NCBI RefSeq assembly: GCF_029624655.1
Contig: NZ_JARRSA010000007.1
Coordinates: 62,001-126,000 of the forward strand
Direction of reading: 5' to 3'
Length of the DNA stretch: 64,000 nt
Source of the DNA: Roseicyclus salinarum
GTDB taxonomy: Bacteria > Pseudomonadota > Alphaproteobacteria > Rhodobacterales > Rhodobacteraceae
Shown: one piece after another, positions 44,372 to 52,855 of the stretch
How the letters are laid out: the number at the start of each line of letters is the position of its first letter
How positions within the stretch are numbered: position 1 is the first letter of the stretch
Position numbers and translations under genes: made by a program
Notes under the pieces: model-generated
Told to the model about the DNA's origin: nothing
What the model saw: the letters and a program-made list of their open reading frames with translations, nothing else
Database searches by the model: none

Positions 44372-45331
44372 ATGAAGCAGCTCTCGGCATGGCTCCTGGC
44401 CGCCCTGCCCCGTCTCGGGGCGGGGCTGACGGCATGTGCGCTTCTCGCAGCCTGCGTCACCGAGACCGCCGTTCCCGCCGCGCCGCCCGAACCGGTCGCC
44501 GAGCCCGAGCCGCAGGGCCCCTCGGCCGAAAGCCGCAGCTTCGCGCGATACTACGCCTCGGTGGAGGAGCGGCTTCTGTCGGACGGGCTTCTGCGCACCG
44601 ACGGCGGCGGGCCCGACACGCCCTTCGGTGCGCGCGAGCTGGCGGCGAACTTCGAGCGCATCGCGCTTTACGACGAATACACGCTCTCGGGCGGGCGCTT
44701 CGTGGCCCAGCAGACGCCCTCGCGGCTGCGCCGCTGGGAGCAGCCGGTGCTCATGCAGGCGCATTTCGGCCCCCTCGTCGACGAGGAACAGCGCCGCACC
44801 GACCGCGCGCAGCTTGCCAGCTTCGCCGCGCGGCTTGCGCGCGTCACCCGTCACCCGATCCGCACCGTCACATCCTCGGGCAACTTCCACATCCTCTACA
44901 TCGGTCGTGACACGCAGCGCGAGGTCGGCGGCCTCGTGCGCAGCCTCGTGCCCGGCATCAGCGCCGCGACCATCGCCGAGATCGAGCGGCTGCCGCGCTT
45001 CACCTTCTGCTCGGTCTACGCCTTCTCGGAGGCGGGCGGCGGGTCCAACTACGTCGCCGCCATCGCCATCATCCGCGACGAGCATCCACCGCTCCTGCGC
45101 CGCTCCTGCGTGCACGAGGAGATCGCGCAGGGTCTCGGCCTGCCCAACGACAGTCCCGCCGCGCGGCCCTCGATCTTCAACGACGACGAGGAATTCGCGC
45201 TTCTGACGCGCCATGACGAGCTGCTGTTGCGCATCCTCTACGACGACCGCCTCGAACCCGGCATGGAGCCCGACGAGGCGCGCCCGATCGTCCGCGAGAT
45301 CGCCGAGGAGCTTGTCGGCGGCCCCGGCTGA
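44372..45331 (+). CDS. DUF2927 lipoprotein with HEExxQ motif
   Basis: A 319-residue protein. Residues 1-28 are a lipoprotein signal with lipobox LLAAC and a Pro/Glu-rich linker follows. The DUF2927 domain then includes RSCVHEEIAQGLGLPND (about 250), in which HEE..Q resembles a zinc-protease helix, and SIFNDDEEFALLTRHDELLL. DUF2927 proteins are uncharacterised. A paralogue lies at 57939 and shares the C-H/V-H-E-E-x-A-Q-x-L-G motif and the following F-N-D-D. Here the gene sits between TelA and the SPFH gene; AAGGGAA lies upstream of the ATG. The location is periplasmic, probably outer-membrane anchored. Confidence 0.8.
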   Translation: MKQLSAWLLAALPRLGAGLTACALLAACVTETAVPAAPPEPVAEPEPQGPSAESRSFARYYASVEERLLSDGLLRTDGGGPDTPFGARELAANFERIALYDEYTLSGGRFVAQQTPSRLRRWEQPVLMQAHFGPLVDEEQRRTDRAQLASFAARLARVTRHPIRTVTSSGNFHILYIGRDTQREVGGLVRSLVPGISAATIAEIERLPRFTFCSVYAFSEAGGGSNYVAAIAIIRDEHPPLLRRSCVHEEIAQGLGLPNDSPAARPSIFNDDEEFALLTRHDELLLRILYDDRLEPGMEPDEARPIVREIAEELVGGPG

Positions 45332-45366
45332 GGCGCATAGAGCTTGTGGTTTCGAAGGAGTTGACC

Positions 45367-46497
45367 ATGCCGATATTCGATTTCCTGTCCGGCCAGTTCA
45401 TCGACGTCATCGAATGGACCGACGACACACGCGACACGATGGTCTGGCGCTTCGAGCGGCACGGCCACGAGATCAAGTACGGCGCGAAGCTGACGGTGCG
45501 CGAGGGGCAGACGGCCGTCTTCATCCACGAAGGCCAGCTTGCCGACATCTTTACGCCCGGTCTCTACATGCTCGAGACCAACAACATGCCGGTGATGACC
45601 ACGCTCCAGCACTGGGACCACGGCTTCCGCTCGCCGTTCAAGTCCGAGATCTACTTCGTCTCGACCGCCCGCTTCACCAACCTCAAGTGGGGCACGAAAA
45701 ATCCGATCATGCTGCGCGATCCCGAATTCGGGCCGACGCGCATCCGGGCCTTCGGCACCTATTCCGTGAAGGTCGCGGACGCGGGCCGCTTCATGACCGA
45801 GATCGTGGGCACCGACGGCGAGTTCACGACCGACGAGATCACCTTCCAGATCCGCAACATCATCGTGCAGGAATTCAGCCGCGTCGTGGCCTCCTCGGGG
45901 ATCGCGGTCCTCGACATGGCGGCCAATACCGACGAGTTCGGAAAGCTCGTGGCGGCCCGCATCTCCGAGACGATCGCGGCCTACGGGCTGACGCTGCCAG
46001 AGCTCTACATCGAGAACGTCTCGCTGCCGCCGGCGGTTGAGGAGGCGCTGGACCGGCGCACCTCGATGGGTGTCGTGGGCGACCTGCACAAGTACCAGCA
46101 GTTCCAGACCGCCGAGGCGATGCGCGCGGCCGCCGAGAACCCCGGCGGCGACGGGGGCATGGGCGCGGGTCTCGGGATGGGAATGGGCATGGCGATGGCC
46201 AACCAGATGGCGCAGACGGGACCGTGGGGCGCGGCACCGGCACAGCCGCCGCAGCGCGCAGCACCGCCCCCGCCGCCGGTCGAGCATGTCTGGCACATCG
46301 CCGAGAACGGCCAGACGAAGGGCCCGTTTTCCAAGGCCTCACTGGGCCGGATGGTGACGGAGGGCAGCCTGAAGCGTGACACCTTCGTCTGGACGCAGGG
46401 CCAGGACGGATGGATGCGCGCCGAGGACGTGACCGAGTTGGCGCAGCTTTTTACCGTCATGCCGCCGCCCCCGCCACCTCCGCCGCCAGCCGGCTGA
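45367..46497 (+). CDS. SPFH-domain protein with C-terminal GYF_2-like domain
   Basis: A 376-residue protein. Residues about 20-230 form an SPFH/band-7-like domain of the YdjI (virion core protein-like) type, with FIHEGQLADIFTPGLYMLET and TEIVGTDGEFTTDEITFQIRN (in part). A Met/Gly/Ala-rich linker (about 255-290) follows. A GYF_2-like module then has GPFSKASLGRMVTEG and FVWTQGQDGWMRAED. It ends in nine prolines interrupted only by Ala-Gly at the end. YdjI proteins accompany PspA- and TelA-type membrane-stress genes. AAGGAG lies seven bases before ATG 45367; the upstream TTG/GTG options lack support. Confidence 0.85.
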   Translation: MPIFDFLSGQFIDVIEWTDDTRDTMVWRFERHGHEIKYGAKLTVREGQTAVFIHEGQLADIFTPGLYMLETNNMPVMTTLQHWDHGFRSPFKSEIYFVSTARFTNLKWGTKNPIMLRDPEFGPTRIRAFGTYSVKVADAGRFMTEIVGTDGEFTTDEITFQIRNIIVQEFSRVVASSGIAVLDMAANTDEFGKLVAARISETIAAYGLTLPELYIENVSLPPAVEEALDRRTSMGVVGDLHKYQQFQTAEAMRAAAENPGGDGGMGAGLGMGMGMAMANQMAQTGPWGAAPAQPPQRAAPPPPPVEHVWHIAENGQTKGPFSKASLGRMVTEGSLKRDTFVWTQGQDGWMRAEDVTELAQLFTVMPPPPPPPPPAG

Positions 46498-46540
46498 GCG
46501 GCCACCCTCCGGACCAGAACAGGGCGAGGCAGCCAGCACC

Positions 46541-47734
46541 GTGAGCGACGCAACGACACAGACCCGTCCCGAGGACGAACACCGCTTTCCGTGCGACAAT
46601 TGCGGCGCGGACATGCGCTTCGCCCCGGCGGAGGGCAGGCTTGTCTGCGACCATTGCGGCAACGTCGAGGAGATCACGGACGACGCGCCCGAGGCGGGGC
46701 CGTGGGGCGAGGCGCCCGGCGGCATCCGCGAGCTGGACTTCCGCAGCGCGCTGCGCGACCGGCTCGATGCGTCCGAGATGGAAGAGACGCGCGTCACGCA
46801 ATGCCCCTCGTGCGGGGCGCAGGTGACGCTTGCGGCCGACGTCCACGCGAAGGAATGCCCCTTCTGCGCGACACCCGTCGTGACCGATACCGGCACCCAC
46901 CGGCACGTCAAGCCGCAGGGCCTGATCCCATTCCAGCTGACCGAGAAGCAGGCCCACGACGCGATGAACGACTGGCTCGGGCGGCTCTGGTTCGCGCCGA
47001 ACGGCTTGCAGGACTATGCCCGCAAGGGCCGCAAGATGGACGGCATCTACGTCCCGTTCTGGACCTACGACGCGGATACGCGCACCGGCTACAGCGGCCA
47101 GCGCGGCACGGCCTACCACGTCACGGTGCGCGGCGCGGACGGCAAGACCCGGACCGTGCGGCGCATCCGCTGGCGCCACGTCACAGGGCGCGTCTCGCGG
47201 TTTTTCGACGACGTCCTCGTGCTTGCCTCGCGCTCGCTGCCAAAGGGGTTCACCGACGGCCTCGCGCCGTGGTCGCTCGAGGCGCTGCAGGAATACCGCC
47301 CCGACTACCTCTCGGGGTTCCGCGCCGAGGGCTACACCGTGGATCTCGACGAGGGGATGCAGGAGGCGCGCGCCATCATGGACGCGCAGATCCGGCAGGA
47401 CATCCGCCGTGACATCGGCGGCGACGCGCAGCGCATCGGGGTCTACGACACCGACATCTCGGGCGTCACCTTCAAGCACATCCTGCTGCCCGTCTGGGTC
47501 GCGGCCTACCGCTACCGGGGCGAGCCCTACCGCTTCGTCGTCAACGGTCAGACCGGCAAGGTGCGGGGCGAGCGCCCCTGGTCGGCGATCAAGATCGCGA
47601 TCGCGGTGATCCTCGCCATCATCCTCGGTGCGGCCGTGTTCTACGGGCTGCAAATTGCCGACGAGGGCGGCCTGGACTTCGGCGGACTGCAGGGCGGCGG
47701 CCCGCCGGGCCTGCCCCTCCCCGAGGGAAAGTAA
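46541..47734 (+). CDS. Zinc-ribbon membrane protein (YdjG-like)
   Basis: A 397-residue protein starting with GTG. Two zinc ribbons occur near the N terminus: CDNCGADMRF...CDHCGN (about 18-40) and CPSCGAQV...CPFCATP (about 88-110). The middle holds a conserved soluble region (IPFQLTEKQAHDAMNDWLG, MDGIYVPFWTYDADT), and one membrane helix lies near 345-365 (IKIAIAVILAIILGAAVFYG). Databases often mislabel such proteins as primosomal protein N' or helicase; I see no helicase motif. The order SPFH then zinc-ribbon recalls B. subtilis ydjI/ydjG. It is probably the membrane-facing end of the cassette. Confidence 0.78.
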   Translation: MSDATTQTRPEDEHRFPCDNCGADMRFAPAEGRLVCDHCGNVEEITDDAPEAGPWGEAPGGIRELDFRSALRDRLDASEMEETRVTQCPSCGAQVTLAADVHAKECPFCATPVVTDTGTHRHVKPQGLIPFQLTEKQAHDAMNDWLGRLWFAPNGLQDYARKGRKMDGIYVPFWTYDADTRTGYSGQRGTAYHVTVRGADGKTRTVRRIRWRHVTGRVSRFFDDVLVLASRSLPKGFTDGLAPWSLEALQEYRPDYLSGFRAEGYTVDLDEGMQEARAIMDAQIRQDIRRDIGGDAQRIGVYDTDISGVTFKHILLPVWVAAYRYRGEPYRFVVNGQTGKVRGERPWSAIKIAIAVILAIILGAAVFYGLQIADEGGLDFGGLQGGGPPGLPLPEGK

Positions 47735-47743
47735 GGCGGCGAC

Positions 47744-48163
47744 CTAGGCTTTCTTTATCTTCACCTTGCGTGCGGTCTCGGCATCCGCGCCCGCCTTGCG
47801 GGGCACGAGGATCGTCAGAAGACCGTCCTTCAGCGTGGCCTCGATCTTTGCCTCGTCGGCGTCGGGCGGCAGGCGGAAGCTGCGCGAGAACGAACCGTAG
47901 GACCGCTCCGAGAAGAACCAGGTCTCGCCCTTCTCCTCCCGCTCGGACGACTTCTGGCCGGTCACGGTGACGACGCCGTCGCCGAGGGACACGTCTACAT
48001 CCTTGTCCCGAACGCCCGGAAGCTCCACCGCGATGCGGTAGGCGGATCCGTCCGAGGACGCCTCGGAGGCCGGCGCGAACCAGTCGGCGATCTGGGACCC
48101 AATGCTGCGGAACGGGTCCCAGAGGGACGGCGTCTGGCCGGACTTGTGCGACGATTCAACCAT
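47744..48163 (-). CDS. Hsp20/alpha-crystallin small heat-shock protein
   Basis: A 139-residue small heat-shock protein that holds unfolding proteins in a refoldable state. The alpha-crystallin domain (about 40-130) includes YRIAVELPGVRDKDVDVSL, RSYGSFSRSFRLPPDAD and the GLLTILVPRK strand, followed by a short C-terminal tail. The N-terminal arm is short (about 35 residues). AGGAGGT lies seven bases before the ATG. It is divergent from pfkB with 134 bases between, which contain a perfect dyad at 48219-48236. No ROSE-type RNA thermometer is obvious. Confidence 0.9.
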   Translation of the reverse strand: MVESSHKSGQTPSLWDPFRSIGSQIADWFAPASEASSDGSAYRIAVELPGVRDKDVDVSLGDGVVTVTGQKSSEREEKGETWFFSERSYGSFSRSFRLPPDADEAKIEATLKDGLLTILVPRKAGADAETARKVKIKKA

Positions 48164-48218
48164 GATGACCTCCTGTGGTTGCTCTGACGTGACGGTTCCA
48201 TCCCTGGCCCGCCCCTGT

Positions 48219-48236
48219 CATTTACCTGCGTAAATG
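48219..48236. promoter_or_regulatory. Perfect AT-rich dyad between hsp20 and pfkB
   Basis: CATTTAC-CTGC-GTAAATG is an 18-base perfect inverted repeat with 7-bp arms in a GC-rich surrounding. It lies 56 bases from the hsp20 start and 62 bases from the pfkB start. This is the size and place expected for an operator of a dimeric repressor or activator. Confidence 0.5.
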
Positions 48237-48297
48237 AGGCTGGCGGCGCGAGGACCGGATCGCTAGCAATGACCCGGCAACGAAAAGGGAGAAGCCG

Positions 48298-49227
48298 ATG
48301 ATCCTGTGCGCGGGCGAAGCCCTGATCGACATGCTGCCGCGCAAGACCGAGGGGGGCGAGGCCGCATTCGCGCCCTATCCCGGCGGATCGGTCTTCAACA
48401 CGGCGGTGGCGCTTGCGCGGCTCGAGGCGCCTGTGGCGCTGTTCACGGGCCTGTCCGACGACCTGTTCGGCGAAAGGCTGTCGCGCGTGCTGACGGTCAA
48501 CGGCGTGAACCATGCGCTCGCGGCGCGATCCTCGCGGCCGACGACACTGGCCTTCGTGTCGCTGACCGGCGGACAGGCCGCCTATACCTTCTACGACGAG
48601 AATACGGCCGGTCGGATGCTGTCGCCGGCCGACCTGCCCGAGATCCCGCAGGACTGCGCGGCGGGCTTCTTCGGGGGCATCTCGCTGGCGGTGGAACCCT
48701 GCGCCGAGGCCTATGTCGCGCTGGCCGAGGCGATGTCGGCCTCGGGGCGGCTCGTGATGCTGGACCCCAACATCCGCGCGGGCTTCATCGCCGACGAGGC
48801 GCGCTACCGCGCCCGGATGGAGCGGCTTCTGTCCATCGCGGACGTCGTGAAGGCCTCCGACGAGGATCTCGCGTGGCTCATGGGCGACGGCGATCTGGGC
48901 GCGCTGGCCGAGGCGGTGCGGTCGCGCGGGCCCGCGCTGGTGCTCGTGACCCGCGGGGCGGAGGGCGTCACGGCCTATTTCGGCAACGAGCCCGTCCAGG
49001 TGGCCGCGCCCCGCGTCGAGGTGGTCGACACGGTCGGCGCGGGCGACACGTTCAACGCGGGCTTCCTGGCCGGCCTCCACGATGGCGGGCGCCTGTCAGC
49101 CGACGCCGTGCGGGACGGCCTGTCCGAGGACGCGCTGCGCGCCGCGCTGGAGCTTGGCGTGCGCGCGGCGGCCGTCACGGTGTCGCGCGCAGGCGCGAAC
49201 CCTCCGAAGCGCGCGGACCTGCCGTGA
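48298..49227 (+). CDS. PfkB family carbohydrate kinase (fructokinase-like)
   Basis: A 309-residue ribokinase-fold sugar kinase. The N-terminal [14 protein letters not shown] and [17 protein letters not shown] (substrate-binding glycines) are followed late by [13 protein letters not shown], with the catalytic Asp in GAGD. It probably phosphorylates fructose or another ketose in the cytoplasm; the substrate cannot be read from sequence. AGGGAG precedes the ATG. The stop overlaps the GTG of dtd (GTGA), coupling the two. Confidence 0.9.
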   Translation: MILCAGEALIDMLPRKTEGGEAAFAPYPGGSVFNTAVALARLEAPVALFTGLSDDLFGERLSRVLTVNGVNHALAARSSRPTTLAFVSLTGGQAAYTFYDENTAGRMLSPADLPEIPQDCAAGFFGGISLAVEPCAEAYVALAEAMSASGRLVMLDPNIRAGFIADEARYRARMERLLSIADVVKASDEDLAWLMGDGDLGALAEAVRSRGPALVLVTRGAEGVTAYFGNEPVQVAAPRVEVVDTVGAGDTFNAGFLAGLHDGGRLSADAVRDGLSEDALRAALELGVRAAAVTVSRAGANPPKRADLP

Positions 49228-49661
49228 GGGCGCTGGTCCAGCGGGTCACGCAGGCGCGCGTGGAGGTCGGCGGCGAGGTGATCGGGCGCAGCGGACCGGG
49301 GCTGATGATCCTGGTCTGCGCGATGCAGGGCGACACCGAGGGCGCGGCCGACAGGCTGGCCGCCCGGATCGCGAAGCTGCGCATCTTCGAAGACGAGGCG
49401 GGCAAGATGAACCGCTCGCTGCTCGATACCGGGGGCGGCGCGCTGGTGGTCAGCCAGTTCACGCTGGCCGCCGACACCAGCCGCGGCAATCGTCCGGGCT
49501 TTTCCGCCGCCGCGCCGCCGGAGGAGGGCGAACGTCTCTACCGGCATTTCGCCGAGGCCCTCGCCGCGCTCGGGCCGCACGTCGAGACCGGGCGCTTCGG
49601 CGCGGACATGGCCGTCAGCCTGACCAATGACGGGCCGGTGACGATCTGGATCGAAGCCTGA
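49224..49661 (+). CDS. dtd: D-aminoacyl-tRNA deacylase
   Basis: Hydrolyses D-aminoacyl-tRNA (and Gly-tRNA-Ala) to protect translation. The 145-residue product contains the two invariant active-site motifs [12 protein letters not shown] (about 79) and [10 protein letters not shown] at the C terminus. The GTG start overlaps the pfkB stop; no other start gives the family N terminus ([13 protein letters not shown]). It is followed by 151 bases before the Anbu operon. Confidence 0.95.
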   Translation: MRALVQRVTQARVEVGGEVIGRSGPGLMILVCAMQGDTEGAADRLAARIAKLRIFEDEAGKMNRSLLDTGGGALVVSQFTLAADTSRGNRPGFSAAAPPEEGERLYRHFAEALAALGPHVETGRFGADMAVSLTNDGPVTIWIEA

Positions 49662-49812
49662 GCCCCGCCCCAGCCGGGTCGTCGGGTGCATAAAAATGGG
49701 GCAAATCCGCCCAAAAATGTGTCAGCACCGCCCGCAAACCCCTGATTTTCAGGCACCTGCATATCGTGCTTTTCCTCAGCCGCCGCTCTGTTACGGTTTG
49801 CTCGGAGGCAGG

Positions 49813-51240
49813 ATGAGCGACACGTCACGATATTTCGACGAGATGCTGGGGCCGGACGGGACACCGCGCTCGCCCTATGGATCCTATCACGGATGGTTCT
49901 CGGGCGAGGACATGCGGGATCTGCGGAAGAAGTCGGTCGAGGCCGAGACGTTCTTCCGGCGCACCGGCATCACCTTCAACGTCTACGGCGCGGCCGAGGC
50001 CGACGAGCGGCTGATCCCGTTCGACATCGTGCCCCGGATCATCTCGGCCCGCGAATGGGCGCGGCTGACGCGCGGCATCGAGCAGCGCGTGCGCGCCATC
50101 AACGCCTTCCTTCACGACATCTATCATCGCCAGGAGATCTTGCGCGCGGGCCGCATTCCCGTGGATCTGATCGCGCGCAACGACGCGTTCCTGCCGCAGA
50201 TGATCGGCGTCGCGCCGCCCGGCAACGTCTACACCCACATCGTCGGCGTCGATCTCGTGCGCACCGGCGAGGACGAGTTCTTCGTCCTCGAGGACAACGC
50301 CCGCACCCCCTCGGGCGTCTCCTACATGCTCGAGAACCGCGAGACGATGCTGCAGATGTTCCCCGAGCTGTTCAGCCGCATCAAGGTCCAGCCGGTGCAG
50401 GACTATCCGCTGAACCTGCGCCGGTCGCTGGCGGCCTGCGCTCCCGTGAACTGCACGAACGAGCGCACCGTCGCGGTGCTGACGCCCGGCATCCACAACT
50501 CGGCCTATTTCGAGCACGCCTTCCTGGCCGACCAGATGGGCGTGGAGCTGATCGAGGGCCACGACCTGAGGATCATCGACGGCAAGGTGGCGATGCGCAC
50601 GACGCAGGGCTACAAGCCCATCGACGTGATCTACCGCCGCGTCGACGACGACTTCCTCGATCCGATGAACTTCAACCCGGACTCGATGCTGGGCGTGCCG
50701 GGCATCATGGACGTCTACCGCGCGGGCGGCGTCACGATCGCCAATGCCCCCGGCACGGGCATCGCCGACGACAAGGCGATCTACAGCTACATGCCGGAGA
50801 TCGTGGAATTCTACACCGGCGAGAAGGCGATCTTGCAGAACGTGCCGACGTGGCGCTGCTCGGAGGCCGACGCGCTGGCCTACGTCCTCGACAACCTCGA
50901 GGAGCTGGTGGTCAAGGAGGTGCACGGCTCGGGCGGCTACGGGATGCTCGTCGGCCCCGCCGCCTCGAAGAAGGAGATCGCGGCCTTCCGCAGGAAGCTC
51001 AAGGCGCGTCCCGGCAACTACATCGCGCAGCCGACGCTGGCGCTCTCCACGGTGCCGATCCTGACGAAGGCGGGCCTCGCGCCGCGCCACGTGGACCTGC
51101 GCCCCTTCGTGCAGGTCCGCCCCGACGGCTGCACGATCACGCCCGGCGGGCTGACGCGCGTGGCCCTCAAGAAGGGATCGCTGGTCGTGAACTCGAGCCA
51201 GGGCGGCGGCACCAAGGACACCTGGGTGCTGGAGGAATAG
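49813..51240 (+). CDS. Circularly permuted ATP-grasp protein (Anbu operon)
   Basis: A 475-residue type-2 circularly permuted ATP-grasp protein. Notable segments are RIPVDLIARNDAFLPQM, FVLEDNARTPSGVSYMLENR (metal/ATP loop), IYRRVDDDFLDPMNF, NAPGTGIADDKAIYSYMPEI and KEVHGSGGYGMLVGPA (glycine-rich loop). Comparative work places this family with alpha-E, transglutaminase-like and Anbu genes as a predicted peptide-synthesis or ligation system. GGAGG lies close before the ATG at 49813; an upstream ATG at 49696 gives unrelated sequence. It is the first gene of the operon, separated from its usual partner alpha-E by the Imm11-like gene. Confidence 0.9.
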   Translation: MSDTSRYFDEMLGPDGTPRSPYGSYHGWFSGEDMRDLRKKSVEAETFFRRTGITFNVYGAAEADERLIPFDIVPRIISAREWARLTRGIEQRVRAINAFLHDIYHRQEILRAGRIPVDLIARNDAFLPQMIGVAPPGNVYTHIVGVDLVRTGEDEFFVLEDNARTPSGVSYMLENRETMLQMFPELFSRIKVQPVQDYPLNLRRSLAACAPVNCTNERTVAVLTPGIHNSAYFEHAFLADQMGVELIEGHDLRIIDGKVAMRTTQGYKPIDVIYRRVDDDFLDPMNFNPDSMLGVPGIMDVYRAGGVTIANAPGTGIADDKAIYSYMPEIVEFYTGEKAILQNVPTWRCSEADALAYVLDNLEELVVKEVHGSGGYGMLVGPAASKKEIAAFRRKLKARPGNYIAQPTLALSTVPILTKAGLAPRHVDLRPFVQVRPDGCTITPGGLTRVALKKGSLVVNSSQGGGTKDTWVLEE

Positions 51241-51243
51241 CGC

Positions 51244-51912
51244 GTGCCGTGGATGTTCGTCAGAATGCCGGGGATGAAGGGGCAGGTCTTCGCGGAAGAC
51301 CCCGATTACGATGCCCGTGTTCCGATCGACACGAGAATTGCGCTGGGCACCACGTCCGCGCCCTTCAGGCCGGTGCATGAATTCGAGATCGATCCCGACT
51401 GCGTGCCCCGCGAGGTCCTCCTGGACCGGCCGTTGAAATCCTTCATGGACTTCTTCTTCATCAACAACGGGATCAACGTGGTCAGCACCCGGTTGCGGGA
51501 GATCCTCGAACGGCTCGATCCCGGTCTTCACCAGTTCTGGCCGATGAATTTCCGGACGAAGCGCGGCATCCGCACCGACGGGCAGTTCCACGGCATGGTC
51601 GTCATGGGATTCGCCAACGCGCTCAGCGAGGAAGGCAGCGATCTTCTGGTGGTCGGCCCCTCGATGACGCCCCTTCCCGGCGGCAAGTCCGTCCCCAGCA
51701 AGAGAAAGGCCATCCTCCGCCACACGGGCAACGCGGCCGTCCGGACCGATAGTCTGCCGGCCTGTCATCTCTGGTGGGACCATGGCCTCTGGCCGCACTA
51801 CCTGCTGTGTTCGGACGCGCTGCGGCAGGAGATCGTCGATGGCGGCCTGAACGTCTTCAAAATGAAGAAGCTGAGGGCAGCGGAGCGATCCATGGAGGAC
51901 GTGCCATGCTAG
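51244..51912 (+). CDS. Imm11-like (DUF1629) protein inserted in the Anbu operon
   Basis: A 222-residue soluble protein I assign to the Imm11 family. LLDRPLKSFMDFFFINNGIN, VVSTRLREILERLDPGLHQF and the late HYLLCSDALRQEIVDGGLN follow the order of Imm11 domains, which are predicted immunity proteins of polymorphic toxin systems. It starts with GTG three bases after the ATP-grasp stop, using the GGAGGA at that gene's end, and overlaps alpha-E by seven bases. The stretch 51421-51480 is 30/60 G+C by my count, against 44/60 in a nearby alpha-E segment, suggesting recent acquisition. No toxin is adjacent. Confidence 0.7.
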   Translation: MPWMFVRMPGMKGQVFAEDPDYDARVPIDTRIALGTTSAPFRPVHEFEIDPDCVPREVLLDRPLKSFMDFFFINNGINVVSTRLREILERLDPGLHQFWPMNFRTKRGIRTDGQFHGMVVMGFANALSEEGSDLLVVGPSMTPLPGGKSVPSKRKAILRHTGNAAVRTDSLPACHLWWDHGLWPHYLLCSDALRQEIVDGGLNVFKMKKLRAAERSMEDVPC

Positions 51913-52847
51913 GCAAGACCGCCGGCGGTCTCTTCTGGATGTTCCGCTATCTCGAACGATCGGAGAATACCGCCCGGCTCATCGAGGCGGGGTTCCGGAT
52001 CGCGCTGACGCGCCCCGACGGGGCCGACGATGAATGGGCGAGCGTGCTGCAGACCGCGGCCGTCGCCGACGCCTACCGCGCGCGGCACGGCGAGGTCGAG
52101 GGCGCGCGCGCCATCGACTTCCTGCTGCGCGACATGACGAACCCCTCCTCGGTGATGTCGGCCATCGCGGCCGCGCGGCAGAACGCGCGCCTCGTGCGCA
52201 CCGCGCTGACCCGCGAGGTCTGGGAGGCGGTGAACGACGCCTACATGATCCTGAAGGACGAATTCGCCCGGCCCGTCGCCACACGGAACCTTCCCGAGGC
52301 GCTCGCCATGGTAAGGCAGCAATCCGCGCTGGTTCGCGGCGCGCTCCACGGGACGATGCTCAGGAACGACATCTTCGATTTCTGCCGCCTCGGCACGTTC
52401 CTGGAACGGGCAGACAACACCGCGCGCATCCTCGACGTCAAATACTACGTCCTGCTGCCCTCGATCAGCCAGATCGGCTCGAGCCTCGACAACGTCCAGT
52501 GGGAGACGATCCTGCGCTCGGTGGCAGGCCAGCGCGCCTATCGCTGGATCACGCAGGGCGAATCGAGCCCCATGGGAATCGCCGACTTCCTCATCTTCGA
52601 CGGGCGGATGCCGCGCTCGCTGCGCTTCTCGGTGTCGAAGATCGCGACGAACCTCGCCTATCTCGAGGCGGGCTACGGGCAGCGCCTGCCCAGCCGCGAC
52701 CAGATCGACGTGCTGAACGCGCGCCTCGGCACGCTCAACATCGACCGCGTCTTCGAGGACGGATTGCACGAGTTCATCACCGACTTCCTCAACGACATCG
52801 CCCGCCTCGGGCAGCAGATCGAAAAGGACTACCGTTTCTTCGGTTGA
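51906..52847 (+). CDS. Alpha-E domain protein (Anbu operon)
   Basis: A 313-residue all-helical protein of the alpha-E family (DUF403). The N terminus, LFWMFRYLERSENTARLIEA, is characteristic; CRLGTFLERADNTARILDVK repeats the same E-R-x-x-N-T-A-R-x-I pattern at about residue 160, a twofold arrangement. Its function is unknown, but it is almost always encoded beside a circularly permuted ATP-grasp protein. GGAGG lies eight bases before the ATG, within the Imm11-like gene. Confidence 0.92.
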   Translation: MLGKTAGGLFWMFRYLERSENTARLIEAGFRIALTRPDGADDEWASVLQTAAVADAYRARHGEVEGARAIDFLLRDMTNPSSVMSAIAAARQNARLVRTALTREVWEAVNDAYMILKDEFARPVATRNLPEALAMVRQQSALVRGALHGTMLRNDIFDFCRLGTFLERADNTARILDVKYYVLLPSISQIGSSLDNVQWETILRSVAGQRAYRWITQGESSPMGIADFLIFDGRMPRSLRFSVSKIATNLAYLEAGYGQRLPSRDQIDVLNARLGTLNIDRVFEDGLHEFITDFLNDIARLGQQIEKDYRFFG

Positions 52848-52855
52848 CCCATCCC

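Noticed and set aside
46541-47734. Primosomal helicase PriA-like protein
   Set aside because: Only zinc-ribbon cysteines are shared; Walker motifs and helicase motifs are absent, and a membrane helix is present.
48164-48297. ROSE-type RNA thermometer for hsp20
   Set aside because: No U-rich UUGCU-type pairing with the AGGAGG site could be found in the short leader; the dyad at 48219-48236 looks like a DNA operator.
51244-51912. A toxin-immunity locus around the Imm11-like gene
   Set aside because: No toxin, secretion component or repeat-rich carrier protein is encoded next to it; only the immunity-type domain is supported.
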